This document shows, piece after piece, positions 35,419-48,500 of a stretch of 64,000 nucleotides of DNA. The position numbers and the translations under genes were made by a program. Within the stretch, counting starts at the first letter, position 1. Each line of letters opens with the position of its first letter. A model generated the notes under the pieces. The model ran no database searches, was not told the DNA's origin, and saw nothing but the letters and a program-made list of their open reading frames with translations. The DNA is from Ascaris suum (Eukaryota; Nematoda; Chromadorea; Rhabditida; Ascarididae): positions 3,925,459 to 3,989,458 of the forward strand of contig CM024170.1 of the NCBI GenBank assembly GCA_013433145.1, in the 5' to 3' direction.

Positions 35419-38400
35419 CTGAAATATTTTTCATTCTATTTTGCAGAATTTTATTTCAATAAAAAAATGAAATTTTTTCCTTTGAATGTCTTAAGAAAAC
35501 TGAGGAAAACCTTGCATCCTTATCAATCTCGTGCACTTAAAAGAAATAAATCTCTAGGCTTCTGAGGAAAGTTATGTTTTCATATTCGAATTTCTTCCTA
35601 AGAGCCTAGCAATGGTTTTATAAACTATTATGTAATGGAACAATTTATCAACTCTATCAGCATGCATGCTTTCAAGATCAACTTGGTTCCGTTTCAGTAC
35701 GAGGTGACTGTGAATGCCCTATCGGTTGGAGGCCGTTTGAAGAAGATGGAGACACTCATAAATATTTCTCGATTATTAAACTTCTTTTCTTTCAGCAGCT
35801 AGATCGATAAGATTGCAAGTCAACCTTCAGCAACTGTCCATTTGGAGTGAATATTTCAGACCATTTTTGGGTAAACAAATTCGAACTTTCTACAGTATAC
35901 AATAAATTCAACAGATCTCAACAAACACTTAAGCTTCACCTTCGAACCAAAGCAAAACTCGCTTATTTCGTTGAAAAAACGACTAGAAAACCTCCCGTTC
36001 ATATTTTACTCGCTGGATTTTAATTTCAAACTTTTGCTGTACTAATTTTATTCTGCATAAATATTCAACAGCAAATATCATCAGCGCATTTTCAAGTGAA
36101 ACTCAACTAAGAGTAAGTTGCTGTATAAATAATACAGATAGAGGGAAAAAAAATTGAACAAATAATTAACTAATTCGCTAAGCAATTATGAGAATAACAT
36201 AAAAATGACTTAAACAGTTTGAGATTATGAGTGAACAGCTAAATATACCTTGTCAAGCCAGGAGTGCAGAATAGGTTTCAGGGCGACCATATTGTTGTGT
36301 GAGAGAGTGAGGCTCTCGAATCTACAGATGGTCGATTGACTCAACGAACCGACACCAGGCATCTTCAAATGTGCAAGCGCCTTACCTACGTCGGCTTGTG
36401 TCACACCTAGTTTGATTCGCCTCTGCTTGAAATGTTCCGCAAACCGTTCCAATTCCCGAGGATCTGTGTCGACCTCTGTAGAGTGGCATTTTTATTTGAG
36501 AATTTCTTCATCATAAGCGCAGTCGAAATTAAAGAGCAAATATCTCTTTCTCTTTCTTCTCAATAAGACACAAAAACTCCAAGTTCGTAAGCCTAGGAGT
36601 TTATTTTATGGTGGTAGAGTAAAGCAAAGCGAATTCAAAAAGCAAATCTGCAATTTTGCCTGTTTGTTTCTGATCCAACATTCTCGATCTTATGTGATTG
36701 TATTGAATAGAATTTAAATAGTCTGTTTAAAAAACAACAAAGTAGAATGAATGATACAACATCAAATCTAACAATAACAAATTTCCACACTTTATTATCA
36801 CTAATCTTCCGTCTTTATTGTCTACTTGAGTGATATAAATAAGGATTTTATCTACAGGAATAACTTGGCGGCTGTTTTCGTCTACGCATTTATTAGCGCA
36901 ACGAATACTCCAACTTCAGCAAATCCACTCCAGCTTATTTATTCAGTGCTATATTGTCTCTGATCAACAACCATCATTTTGGTATTTTCATCCCGCCGCA
37001 TATGGCATCGATAGACAAGACCCCTCGGATCAGTGCAGACAGACAAAACCTCTTCGATTTTGTTATTCACCAGAGTATTTTCCCATCTCTGTCAGTGCGA
37101 AAAATGCTTCACAATAAAGTGATAGTATGCTATAACGTTTGTAGAGATGAGCCCACTGATACCTACTTCGCCGCATTTCCTATATTTATTTCGCTGGTTG
37201 CCTTTTGCTTATATTAGTAAGAAAAAATTATCCACAGCACCTATATACACTGTAAATTGATTTGTGTGCTTTATTTTTCCATCAGATCGGCTACCTATAT
37301 CTTTGGTCGGGTCGGCAGGTGAACGTTGTAAAACGTAAATATAATCTAATCGAACCATTTTTGATGAAAACTTAATAAAAAATAACATTTAATAAAGCAA
37401 TTTTAATAAAACCGTCATATTTAAAGTTTGCTATTATTTAATTATATGAAAAATAAACTACCGTTAGCAGGAGCAGTAAGCGGATATCGGGGCATTGAGG
37501 GAGCGCTAGGTGATGCGACAACGGCGGTTGCTGTTGCAAACGGACTCGCCATTGGGTATTGCGGAAACTGCGCAGTGGGATAATGCTGCATTGCCATTAC
37601 TTGCTGAAAATTCATTAAGAAATAGATGAAGTATCTTGAAAGTAAGAACTCTTTTTTGAGTATTGAAAAAATAAAGGTAGCTGCTTCGATGTTTGAAGGT
37701 ATATTGAAAGAAATAAAGTGAACTTGCGTTCGATTTGACAAAATTCCGTTTCATTACTTCCTGGGCGTGTGAATCAGGCGAGTCAACGAAAAGCCAAAGA
37801 AACATATTCACTCGAAATGAAATCAATTGAGAACGACATGTGGCAACTTTACGATCGATCTGCTGAATGAAGTACAGGTTGAGTGAAAGAAGCTTACTCG
37901 TTTTTGCAGCCCATTTCATCCTATTAGTACCGCTTTACATTTTCATTAACACAATGAACAAACTTTGCCGCAATTCTTCATTGGCAGACAATTTATTAAG
38001 GCAAACGCTACCGTTGTTGCTATCGCTGCTCTGAACAAATTGGAGCGACTTGTCATTACGAAATCCGAACGTAGTTTTCCTCGCATGGAGGGAGGTTTTA
38101 CGCATAAGAAAACCAGGTAACACTATAATTGGCTTCTTGAATAATTTAGACCCAAAAGTTGGTTAAGTTGTGTCAGGAAGGTCTAGTCAATTCAGCTTCT
38201 CTCTCCAGTTTTCTTGGCATCTGAAATGCCTCATGAATATCGAAAAAACATGCCCTTATTTAATATTCGAGCAGAGGACCACACCAAACCTTGTGATCAT
38301 AACTGGAAAAGCAGCATCCAAGAACTTACACAGCTACATTTCACTACGCTGAGTAATCTTTATATTACCCTCTCCAGCTCTTACTTTTTTTTCTGCCCAT

Positions 38401-41400
38401 TTTGGCACGAACGGTTGAGCCCATTTTCGGGACAATTAAATTGCAGCCTGTTAAAAAAGTGGAGAATTCGAACTGTTTGGCCTCTCACCTCTAGACAGCC
38501 CAACCTAGCCTCACGCTTCTGTGCTTGGTTGCCTACTCGTGATCGCCTACATGGGGGCCTCATGAAAGCCTCTTTAACATGGCAGTGTCCATAACGTTGG
38601 CCAAAGGCCCATTATCTAACGAAGGTCGTAGTTTATGCGCTAAGGTTGAACAGGATTCAAATTCTTGATTAAGATACGAAGATTGAATGCTCCAGTGTCT
38701 CATACTGCTCGACCGCTCGAGGTTGACGTATGAACGGTGTAAGAATAAAGATTGCCATTGTCGGATAGAAAGTGTGGGAAATACCTGTAAGGAAGCCATT
38801 GAATCAGATGCATGATTCATTGAGGAATCGATAATCGATGAGTTTTGAACTATGGATGACGAGTCGAATTCGGCTGATGAAGAAGGCAGGTGTGGTGCTG
38901 CTGGATGGTAACTGCTGAAAAGAGATGCATTTATTGGATTATCACTGCACACCGTATTAATTGAACTAGGACAAAACTAACTGTAACATAACAGGACTTC
39001 TTCAAGGAATTTTCAACGATAATGTTATTTTTCGGTGCTGAAAGAATTCTGAAAAGCAAATCGGCTTCATGATATTTCATGATGCTCTTTGGAATTCAAT
39101 CCGCAAAAGTAACAACCAAGCTGAAAGCAAAAACCAATCCATACCAAGTGGAGACCACTTGACGCATGTGGCAGCACGATTTATGCGCACCAATACTATG
39201 CGCATCATCAAAATTTTGCCCGTCATTCTCTTTTCACATTTGTGCAAGAATTAGAGTCATTATTCAACTTTATGGGCCCTCCACAAAGTTTACAGGTGCT
39301 GCTGTAATGACTATGGAAGGAACGAGATCTCAAACAAGCCGTTTAGATCTTGCTCCGAAAATACATGCATTGGCGCTATAAATCGCATATGCTAAAAAGC
39401 AACAACACTGCAATTAGCATATCCGTCTGTAGAGCAAACCTTAGAGTAAGCATGCATACCTTACAAAACCAGAGAAGTAACATTTTTATCACATACTGAA
39501 TTCTGCCACCGAAATAATTTCGCATGCGAAAACGTCATATACAAAAAGCGACGGATGTGCAATTTGCATGAGAGTATTTGCGCACTCAGGATGCCATTTT
39601 TTGTGAATATGTCCATTTAGCGTGTGAAATAGTGTACATGTGGTCAGTAAACCAGCGGCTCCGAATCGTTGCCGGAGGGAAAAAAAGACAAAAGAGAGAT
39701 GAGCATGTATGGGCGAAGAGTGATGAAGAAAAGCCATGAGAAAAATTATTGCACGTTGGACATGCGCGCACTGAAGAAACCACTAAAAGTGCTCGCTTAG
39801 CTGTTGTTGGTTTACTTTCGTTACTTGCATTCAAGGGGATGTCCTTGATGACTGGCCATCAAATATCCATAATTGTTTAGAGTGTTCACTGAAGCGTTTT
39901 TATACGTCATCACTAGACATGTGGAATCTGAAGCGGTATGTCGCCTGTCGCCTCTAAATCGGCAACATCGTGATTCTACCACGATATTCCACGCAAAAAT
40001 ATTTTATTTTATTAGTCGTTGCATCTACGGTTTTCAGTAACCGTGAGCTTCCTGAGCCTACACGTCAAATTCACCTAAAAGTCAGCATATTTCACCGTTC
40101 GTACCGTTTGTTGGCAAAATCAACTATTATGGCTACTTTTGTACTGATGCAATATTTGCAATAAGCCATCGAGTATGATGTTCCTCTCATCCAAATACAG
40201 CTTCCGGAGATGGAAACACCTGTTATAGTCACGAATAACAGATCCATCGATCATGACCACTCGCACAAATGACTATAGCGTGCTATTCGAGGCGAAATGA
40301 ACGAAATGGAACATCAGAGTGAAGCGAGATGTACGCTGATAGCAAAAGGGAATATTATAACCTATTCAAATAGGCGAAAAAAAGGGATCGCTCGTTTATC
40401 GGCTAAACGGGCCAACAGCATGAATATTGCTTATAAAATGAAAGAAGTTCGTAGATGCAAATGAATTTTTGAAAGTGTGCGAATTTCGAGTGCAATTTTT
40501 TAAGTTATGCGGGTAGAATTACGAGTCTATACGCCCATATCCTGAGCGATAATAAAATATCAACCAGCGCCATCGAGAAGGTAAAGAGACCTAGTTGTGC
40601 TAAATAGCGATGCATTACATTGAGAGCATTGCATATGAGAGAAAAACTCTTACATACCAATTTTCCGCATTTCAAAACAAAATAGCCCTTATTGGGATGT
40701 TTCAACTATGATATGGAATCAACATTAACTAATGCTAAAAATCTGAAAAGAACCACTTGTTCTAGTGATTGATGCCCTACGCTCAAAGAACCATTAATAT
40801 TGGCCCACTCGATATATGCAGTAGAATGTGATGTCCTAAATAAAACAGCGAAACAACTGCAATTTTTTCAAGCAATTCGCAAAAACCCACCACTATATAC
40901 CTATATAATAAAGGGAGAAATTTTCGAAATCTAGCCGCTTAAATTAACGCATCAGATTCAAAACTGTAGATGTAAACGACTAACTAGTGCATGCTGTGCA
41001 GGCTAATCCTCGCCTCGTGAAACTAGTGATTTGTAGGAATTCGGTGAAATATGTTCGCCTAAACGTAGAGGTATGTTAGAATCTTCCGATTCCTCAGAAA
41101 CTTATAGTTTTGCATGTGATCGACCTCAAATTTACTCGAGCTCTCTGAAAAACTTTGTATGGGTTTCCACAACGTTAGGAAGAATATATCGCTGCAAAAG
41201 CAGTAAAAGTGCAAAACCGAGCGATACATTGAAGCGTCAGGCAAAACGTGATGCGAAACTTGAGTGCAAATCTACTACATAAAGTTTACACGGCATTTGA
41301 CAGTGAGTGCTGACTAATGTGTAATCTTTCTTTGGCAACTGCGCGTCGCCTAATTCTTCCAGAGACTTAACATGGATTTGCAGGTGTTATAACTTCTATA

Positions 41401-44400
41401 GTAACGAAAAAGCATCAAATAGGCTAATGAGTATTACGAAAGTCTTCAGGAAGTTGATATTCTATAATCCTCACACATTGTTCTTTCTACGTCCATAGTT
41501 TTCAAATGCTCATTAGTTGAATTTTTCTGATTGAGATATAACTGCACAAGCAAAAAAAATGAACGAACTATGAAAGCAACTTTTTTCCAATTATATCAAC
41601 ACATATAGTCATGACGTTCACAGCGTCATCTAAAGTGCGCGGATATTAAAAACGCGATAATATTGTATTCGATGGAAGCGAAGGATGTTTGATTGATGGT
41701 TGATTGGCATTTGTTTATGGCATAGCGATCATCTGCCAGAGAAAGCGGATGTTCACGGTTCTTTGAGGTATGCATAGGTAAATGATGGGATAGTTGGAGT
41801 TTGCTTACGTGAACATATCGCTAGGCCGTAACATCCCTCCAGTGGCCATGTTGACGTTTTTGACGTCCATTTCGGCCAATGCTGCTTGCGCTGCTCGCGC
41901 CTGGAAGAGTGGATCATCGAAAGTTCCGAATATAGCGTTCGTTTGGAAATTCTGCAAAAAACATCACCTTCTCGAGCGGCAACTTAACCAACATTTACGG
42001 AAAGAATCACTGTGAAGAAACTCGAGCTAATATTGAAATTATAAGTATGTACAGAAATTTGTCACGCACACTTGGTGACGTAACAAGAACAAAATTTTTG
42101 AAAATTAGCGGACTGTCGAGAGTCAACGACTGAATATGGAAATAACAGGCTGCCAAAATAACGCCTAACTTTTGAAAGCTGGCATCTCTGAACTATTTAT
42201 AGGCAAATCCCTCCCCTTCATAACTTCAGCGACTTTCTGAAGAGCGTCTGTTGCCTTCGATCCCTGTACGGGTTGTTGACCACAAAGGGAGAGCAATTAA
42301 CGCCACGCTGGTCGTGATGCTTAACAAATAGTAATGAGGAAGCCCAATTATAACGACCTGAATCACTTCATGGATTGAATTTATTGTTGCGGAGTATTTC
42401 GAACGTTTATATTTCTGCATAGCAAATATTATATCATTTAGTAGATAGAGATAAAAACAGAGTAAATAATTATATTTGACATGAAATAATCAGTTTCAGT
42501 CTCTATGAAGGCGTCCTTCCAAGCGCTGCTAAAGCGCCGACAGATAATGAAACTTTTAAAATGGGTTTTGATGAAGCCGCTTCCATCAAAATCTGCAAAT
42601 AAAATAACTGGAGGATATCTTAGATAGTTCTCGTTCTCTTCAAAGGATTAAAGTATAACGTGAAAAGAATAAAAATATTTTTCTTGCCACATTTCATGCA
42701 CTAACTCTTTCAAGCAAGGAACAAATTTGCTAGTGAGATTGGCAACATATGCGAATTTGCATTTCTAGCCTCTAGAACAACGGGTCGTCCAAATATCGAA
42801 AAACAGTGGTAAAACACCTAACAACTTGTTCACATACAAAACCGACCGGTCATATAAATCTCCAAGGAAAGAACCATGTTTTTAGGTAGCATCCGGTCGG
42901 TTATAGAACAGAGTGAACACAAAAGTTCTGCAGCAATCTGAATTTTAAATGAATACAGACGATTGTTCAATGCGGTATAGGCATACGAACTTACTTCTAA
43001 TGCGTGCTATACCCGTAATTTCATAATCGCATCGTCTGTCGATGACAAGAGAGGCAAATATATTGACATACACACCTATATACACATTAAAAGTTTTTAA
43101 AATTTTATTTTACACAAAATATACGCAAAACAAAGTTATTCATCGCTTATGCAATATTTTATACTCTTTTAATTCAGAAGGTCTTTCTCATAAGTAGATA
43201 AGAATATTCTTTGATAGTCGAGCAGCATCAAATGGTGAAAAGTCATTCATCTCTTGATTAGTCCTTTGGAAATAAATCATTTTCGAGTTGAATTGCTTCC
43301 GGGTGGAATAAATATTTCATAAACGTATTGTATAACAAACGATAGCTCATTAAAATTAGATTCATCATCATGCTAAGAAGATCACTTTTCTATTGCTAAG
43401 CGTGAGTGCTTTCCATAGAAATCGCTTGTCTTTACCGTAGTACACAACTTTTTTTTTCAACGTTTATATTCTAGAGCATTCTATTGCTTGTCGTTCACTA
43501 AATAATAATGGCCTTCGAAAATCGCTTCAAGTAACAATGCACAAGAGTATGTCCTATAAAAAACTTTAGCAACCATTGTCTTGAGTATTTTGTATAAAAA
43601 TTCCGCATACTTTTTTTATTCTGTGATAACTTCTCAAATATGTTGATAAAATTTAGTTGAAGTAATATTTGCAGTAAAATAACATTTATCTAGAGTGGAA
43701 CAAATATGTGGCGAAATAATTTCGACATACGATATGTGGAATTTCAAAGATTTCAAGTTTTTTTCGAATGATCGCTTTGCGTTCAAAAGAAAACCTCGCA
43801 TAGCCAACTGACAGGCACTCATAAAAGCTTCGATGGATTCACCTCTCTATTTGCATATTCACGGATATCGGATAAGGTGCTAGTTCAAAGTTCAACGAAC
43901 CATGCCGCGATATGCAGCCAGATTTTGCAGAGAATTTTGCAATTAGATAGGACTAGCTATAAGCATTTTGCTTTCGAGTAGATGTAAATTTATGCAAATC
44001 AGGTCAGCACTTAAAGAATATCGTTCACATAGATTTTGAATTTGCTATATGCTTAGAGAGGTAAATGATTGATGGAATATAAGGCTGCAAGGTTTGCCTC
44101 TACTGCACTATAAAATGTCGAATCATGTAAACCCTTTGACGTTCTTAGAATGTTGCTGAATAAAACTATGCAATTACTTACTACTACAAACTAGAATAGT
44201 TTATGGTGAAAATTGTAAGAGTAATAGGAAGTTATAGTCAGCATAGTGGCAATAGGACACACGCGAAATATTGTTTGACTACAGTGTTTCATATGAACAA
44301 ATCGCATAACTACTATTATCATCTAATGCCAGTCATCCTGCCCACTTTATAAAAGAAGTAAATGGTCTTAAGGAACGAACAGCATCTTTGAGCCGCCCCA

Positions 44401-45566
44401 TCGGTCTCTTTATAGATAAAGATGATCAATGAAACTATCCATATGCATAATGCAGATAACTGGAGCTAAGAGTTGGTTGTGATGGTTTAGTGGAATCGAT
44501 TTACTGCAGTTTTACTGTAGATTTACTGTGGTTCGGTGAATTGGTTGAGGATAACCTTCATGAAACGTTTTCTGATTTAACTTTCAGTCTCATTAAATAG
44601 TTGGTCTGATTCAAGCGTTATTGTATAGTACAAATGGAATAGGCAAGAGAATTATTCCATCAATTATAATGAACTTAATGTCCAACATAGAGCCGGAACG
44701 ATTGCAAAATACGTCTTATAAGAATCTATGCATAATTTGATGAGTCATAAAATTCAATGAGAGCATTTGTTCCAACTTATTGTCGTCATAATAGAATATC
44801 TGATTGTCGTCATAATAATAGAAAAAAAAGCAAAGTATCGCCCCATAAACAGATATAGAAGCAAATTAAGCTTGTAAAGGCATTGCTATTTCTGCAGCAC
44901 GTTAGATTTCTAAGTCTTCATCTTCGATGTTATATCTCACTTTCAACAAACAAATCAAAATGAGAGCAATATTAGTTGTCAATTCACGATCATATAAACA
45001 CCTAGAGATTTGCGTAATTATTAACGGCTATGCAAAGATACCAAAGTCAATCTATATTTATGAGAAGACTGAATATGATGCCCAATGAAGGATCTAAATT
45101 AATAGACAATTCAGTAAGGCGATAAACCCCGAGGGGACAATCAGCGTGGCTTCTTCGCTGTTCGATGATATGACGTTTGTGCTAAAGGCAACGACGTGAT
45201 GCGATCGAACAACTTACCGGTGATAAATATTTCATCGCAGAGTGCGAGTTGTATGCGGACAACCATTCATATCCATATTTGATAGCGCTCGCTCTCATAT
45301 ATTGTGTATTGACTACGCAGCGGCAGATCATTCAAATTTAAACAAGCTTAATTATTAAGCAAGTACGTCGGCCGCAAGAAGACAACACAGACATGTGGCG
45401 CCAAATGGTCTTCCCCGCTCCATATAAAGCAAACAACAAACAGTCTGAGGATGTAATTGATGAAAACACGTACTGGTTGCATACGCGAACGATATGGATT
45501 CGATGGCGAATAGGTGCCAGAGGCAATTTGGTTGAGACCCGGATAGAGACGCGGAGGATTCTGCAT
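34473..45566 (-). CDS. unc-86: UNC-86 POU-homeodomain transcription factor (POU4/Brn-3 class)
   Basis: Nuclear POU-IV class factor that in C. elegans controls neuroblast lineage asymmetry and identity of touch, HSN and other neurons, often with the LIM factor MEC-3. Seven coding exons on the minus strand, in transcript order: 45566-45474, 41951-41809, 38944-38785, 37603-37462, 36475-36249, 35418-35291, 34587-34473. Every junction keeps phase and the total is 1008 bases (335 residues plus stop). It carries the POU-IV box, a POU-specific domain virtually as in nematode UNC-86, a linker with [14 protein letters not shown], and a homeodomain ending [13 protein letters not shown]. The first exon starts [17 protein letters not shown]; it is supported by a GCCGCCG-ATG context, an in-frame TAA four codons before the ATG, and fitting phase, but not by clear homology. 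The TGA follows the homeodomain at once, and a GTGAGC donor overlaps it, so a spliced tail is possible. Confidence 0.94.
34646..34659. repeat. C14 homopolymer next to the unc-86 last exon
   Basis: Fourteen C on the plus strand (G on the coding strand) in the last unc-86 intron, about 60 bases before the homeodomain exon acceptor. Confidence 0.9.
36249..36475 (-). CDS. unc-86: unc-86 POU-specific domain exon
   Basis: One exon encodes the whole POU-specific domain: [59 protein letters not shown], then [14 protein letters not shown]. The DTDPRELE entry and the extended loop [10 protein letters not shown] are hallmarks of class IV POU proteins. The acceptor is CTCTACAG before 36475 and the donor AAG|GTATAT after 36249. 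Confidence 0.97.
37462..37603 (-). CDS. unc-86: unc-86 low-complexity exon (Q/P/A-rich)
   Basis: Encodes [20 protein letters not shown] then [20 protein letters not shown] and PLTAPAN. It is rich in Ala, Pro, Ser and Thr, as expected for the transactivation region between POU-IV box and POU domain. The acceptor AATTTTCAG precedes 37603. The donor CTAACG|GTAGTT leaves one base (G) that joins AG at 36475 to form GAG. Confidence 0.85.
38785..38944 (-). CDS. unc-86: unc-86 exon with Ser-rich activation region
   Basis: Encodes [20 protein letters not shown] then [17 protein letters not shown] and ends [12 protein letters not shown]. The acceptor GTGTGCAG and donor TTACAG|GTATTT fit, and phase agrees with neighbours on both sides (AC|T before, phase 0 after). 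Confidence 0.85.
41809..41951 (-). CDS. unc-86: unc-86 POU-IV box exon
   Basis: Encodes NFQTNAIFG then [20 protein letters not shown]. It aligns with the vertebrate Brn-3 POU-IV box LQSNIFASLDETLLARAEAL and AAVDIA. This motif is used for transactivation and is found only in class IV POU proteins. Acceptor TTTTTTGCAG, donor TTCAC|GTAAGC. Confidence 0.92.
42840..42902. repeat. 10-bp GC-rich inverted repeat in unc-86 intron 1
   Basis: AACCGACCGG at 42840-42849 and CCGGTCGGTT at 42893-42902 are exact reverse complements with a 43-base spacer. It stands out in AT-rich intronic DNA. Confidence 0.6.
44779..44817. repeat. short tandem duplication, 24-bp period
   Basis: ATTGTCGTCATAATA occurs at 44779 and again at 44803, giving a 24-base period. 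It lies in unc-86 intron 1. Confidence 0.65.
45474..45566 (-). CDS. unc-86: candidate first coding exon of unc-86
   Basis: 31 codons from ATG at 45566-45564: [17 protein letters not shown] then [14 protein letters not shown], ending at a CCA|GTACGT donor in phase 0, which matches the POU-IV box exon. An in-frame TAA lies four codons upstream, so translation cannot start earlier in this frame. The Tyr/Pro/Ser-rich composition is plausible for an UNC-86 N-terminus. No closer homology was recognised, so another first exon remains possible. Confidence 0.55.
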
Positions 45567-48500
45567 CGGCGGCGGTTCGGTGCTTTAGTGGAGTGCTGCC
45601 TATAAGCCGCACCACATCACAAAACAACCTCCATCCATGCCGTTGCCTATGCTAGTGCTGATACTGCTGTCTGCTAGCCTCGCTGACACCTGCGCTACAC
45701 ATTCACCGCAGTCGCTTTTCGATGCTCCCCACGTTCTACCGTAATCATGAGGAGGTGCAAGCTCCGCCCTCGAACGTGCGAAAGCGTCCATTTGCCGTCG
45801 AAAGAGTGGTATGAAGGGTACTGCTCAGAGTGGACATGAGGAGTAACCACATCAGGAGTTATCCTTTGATTTGTGACTATCCCGATCGGCCGACTACGTT
45901 TCTTTGACACTTGTTTTGTTGGGTTGTGCGATGCGCACAGCTGACACACTATCAAGTGGACAAATGTTTCGACGCAGATGTGCACCTTCACGGTCATAAG
46001 CAACGAAACTCTCCGTCAACTGCCATTCATTATTCAATGGGGTCGTTCCATCGTTTGCTCATCGATGATCATGCAATCGTTAAGTCAACTAACCTTTCTG
46101 CTACGGTTGCGCATCGCATCTCACTAGTGGCAACATCCTATAGATGCCCTTTGCTTGGACCTTCGTAAAAACTCCCTAGAGGGATGGATAGAATTTGGGC
46201 GTCGCAAGGAGAAAAAAATGTTTTTTTTTTTCAGCTCGGCAACGTGCCACTGAAAATTTTTCTTATAGCTCATAAAGAATTTATTTCAACTCTGAATTCT
46301 CAATATCTGTGAGTTGTTGACTGTCAGCGCACTAAAACGCCTCAATTTTTCACAGAGATTCAAAAGCTTTAGAGAGCTCAAAGTTGACCTTTAGAATATT
46401 CGTTAATTTTAATTTATAAATACAATATTTCTGCTTCTTTATTACACTGTCAATCATTTATCTTATCTTAATATTACCATATTGCTTCTGCATATTTATC
46501 GTATTTTTTTAAAGCGAAGAGTAGTACTTTCATAGAAAATTATTCAAATTAGACTTCTAATATCTTTTATTTTCCTCATTATTTGGCAAATTTTGAAATC
46601 GTTTCATAAAAGTTTTGTAGCCTTGCTCATATACAATCATAATTTCTTTATGTCGTTTGAGGATCATTGTTATCTTATCAGTGCGTAAACTGTGTTGATG
46701 TCTACCAGTTCATTTTGGCTGCTATTTTTGTTGTCATCAATGCGCCTAATTACTACAGTCGTTCATATCTTTTGATGATTTATTTACGTTTGCAAATTTC
46801 CATATAAAAGTATATTATGATGATATCATACATTCACATAGATATATGTATGTAAGTTTCCATTTGTTCAATGTTTTCAAATTGAGAACTGCTCAATGGA
46901 AAGAACCCATCGAAGATCGAATTTTTAGATATTAACGCTGTCGGCTTGTTTCTGTTTAATGGCGAACGCATTAGTACATTTTTAAAAAAATTGTTTGGTC
47001 GCAAATTTATGGAAGCGGTTGGTCTACCTCGTAGAATTGCAAAAGCACGTGACGTGCTCGCTCCTCGGACACACTTCCTCACTTGCTTATTGCTATATAG
47101 CGATATAAATATTTGTATAAAATTTGATTTGATTTTTGCGTAAGTGGATATATGTTTCGATCATCGATGAAATAAAAGGTTCATTTCATTTTAAATGATT
47201 CCATTTTTGTGTTATTTGATGATGAATTATGAATCAATATTAGTTCAGTATAATTTCTGAATAGTTTTGGAAACGATTTAGGAAAAACCCCGAAACTCTC
47301 ATTATGAGTGAAAAGTTCAAACTTTCCTCTGCGAATTATCAACTTAGTCATATAGGGAAGTGTTCTATCGAATATACGAAAAAATTTGTTCGGTTGCAGT
47401 TAGTACACTTCGTTGGGCTCATGTTTCATCAAGTCGAGCAAACTGGCATAAAATTATGTAGTTGGATTGGTATTCGCAACAAAGTACTCATCTTCTATAG
47501 GCACTTATAAGAATATAGGCAGAAGTTGTTTAAGGCGTGAAGGTGATAGTTTCGATTATAGCTAGCTAGTCTATTTTTTTGCACGCTCAATTTCGACATG
47601 CCACAATGCACTCTTCATACACCGATTAAATTTAGCGTCTAGTCTGTAGATGCTGCTTACGTATCAAACCATTTTAGTTCCTCCCTCATCACCTACAAAA
47701 ACAACGCTTCTATCTTCCATAGAAAGTTCGCGCTCATAGAAAATAACACTGAAATTAGTGAAACCGCTTGGTTTTTCAAAGATACTTTAGCATGGAGCGA
47801 CCACACTTTGAAAATGTGAGAAGCCCATAAAATTCCATTGTTCATACCTGTTTAACTTCACCATTTTTGCTTACTTACTTCTTAAATATCAATCGATATG
47901 TAGCCGATCTTATCGGATTTTTAACTGTTTTCCTCTAGCCATTTGCTGGATGAGTCAAACGTTGGATAAAGAATGAACTGGTCGGACGGTTCGGCCAACT
48001 GAGCTTTAGGGAATGGCGGAATTGCATTTGCAATGGAATTTCCGCTTGCCGCCAATTGCAACTCATTGATCTAATATTTAAGGCATTTGCGGTCTTCTCT
48101 GATGATAATTATCTGTTGAGATTATTTGTTCTTCGTTTTAGAGATCGGAATGAAATTTTATTGTATGTGACGATCACATGGATATGAGAAATTATTGATG
48201 AGTAATAGAAACACTTCACATAAACGAGCGTAATTATAAGAGAGTACAAAGAGAGCGACAAAGAAATCGACCGATCATTAAAGATGAGATATTAACAAAG
48301 TAAAATTCTACGAGTGAAAGAGATGGACGTTTAAAAATATAAGATGGAAGTGATACATGAAAAAAAGAGGAATGTCGAGAGGAAATGAGGATGATTCGAA
48401 GAGAGAGAGAGTGCGAATGCGATACAAGAGTGCAGTAGAAAACATATGTCGTTGTTCACAACGAATTAATTACGCATGCATTGAGCGTGCGACTCATCCA

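Noticed and set aside
38381..38594. Overlapping ORFs on both strands with Arg/Trp-rich translation
   Set aside because: It lies in the unc-86 intron between exons 38944-38785 and 37603-37462. It is moderately GC-rich and may be an old repeat, but I could not identify a family or borders.
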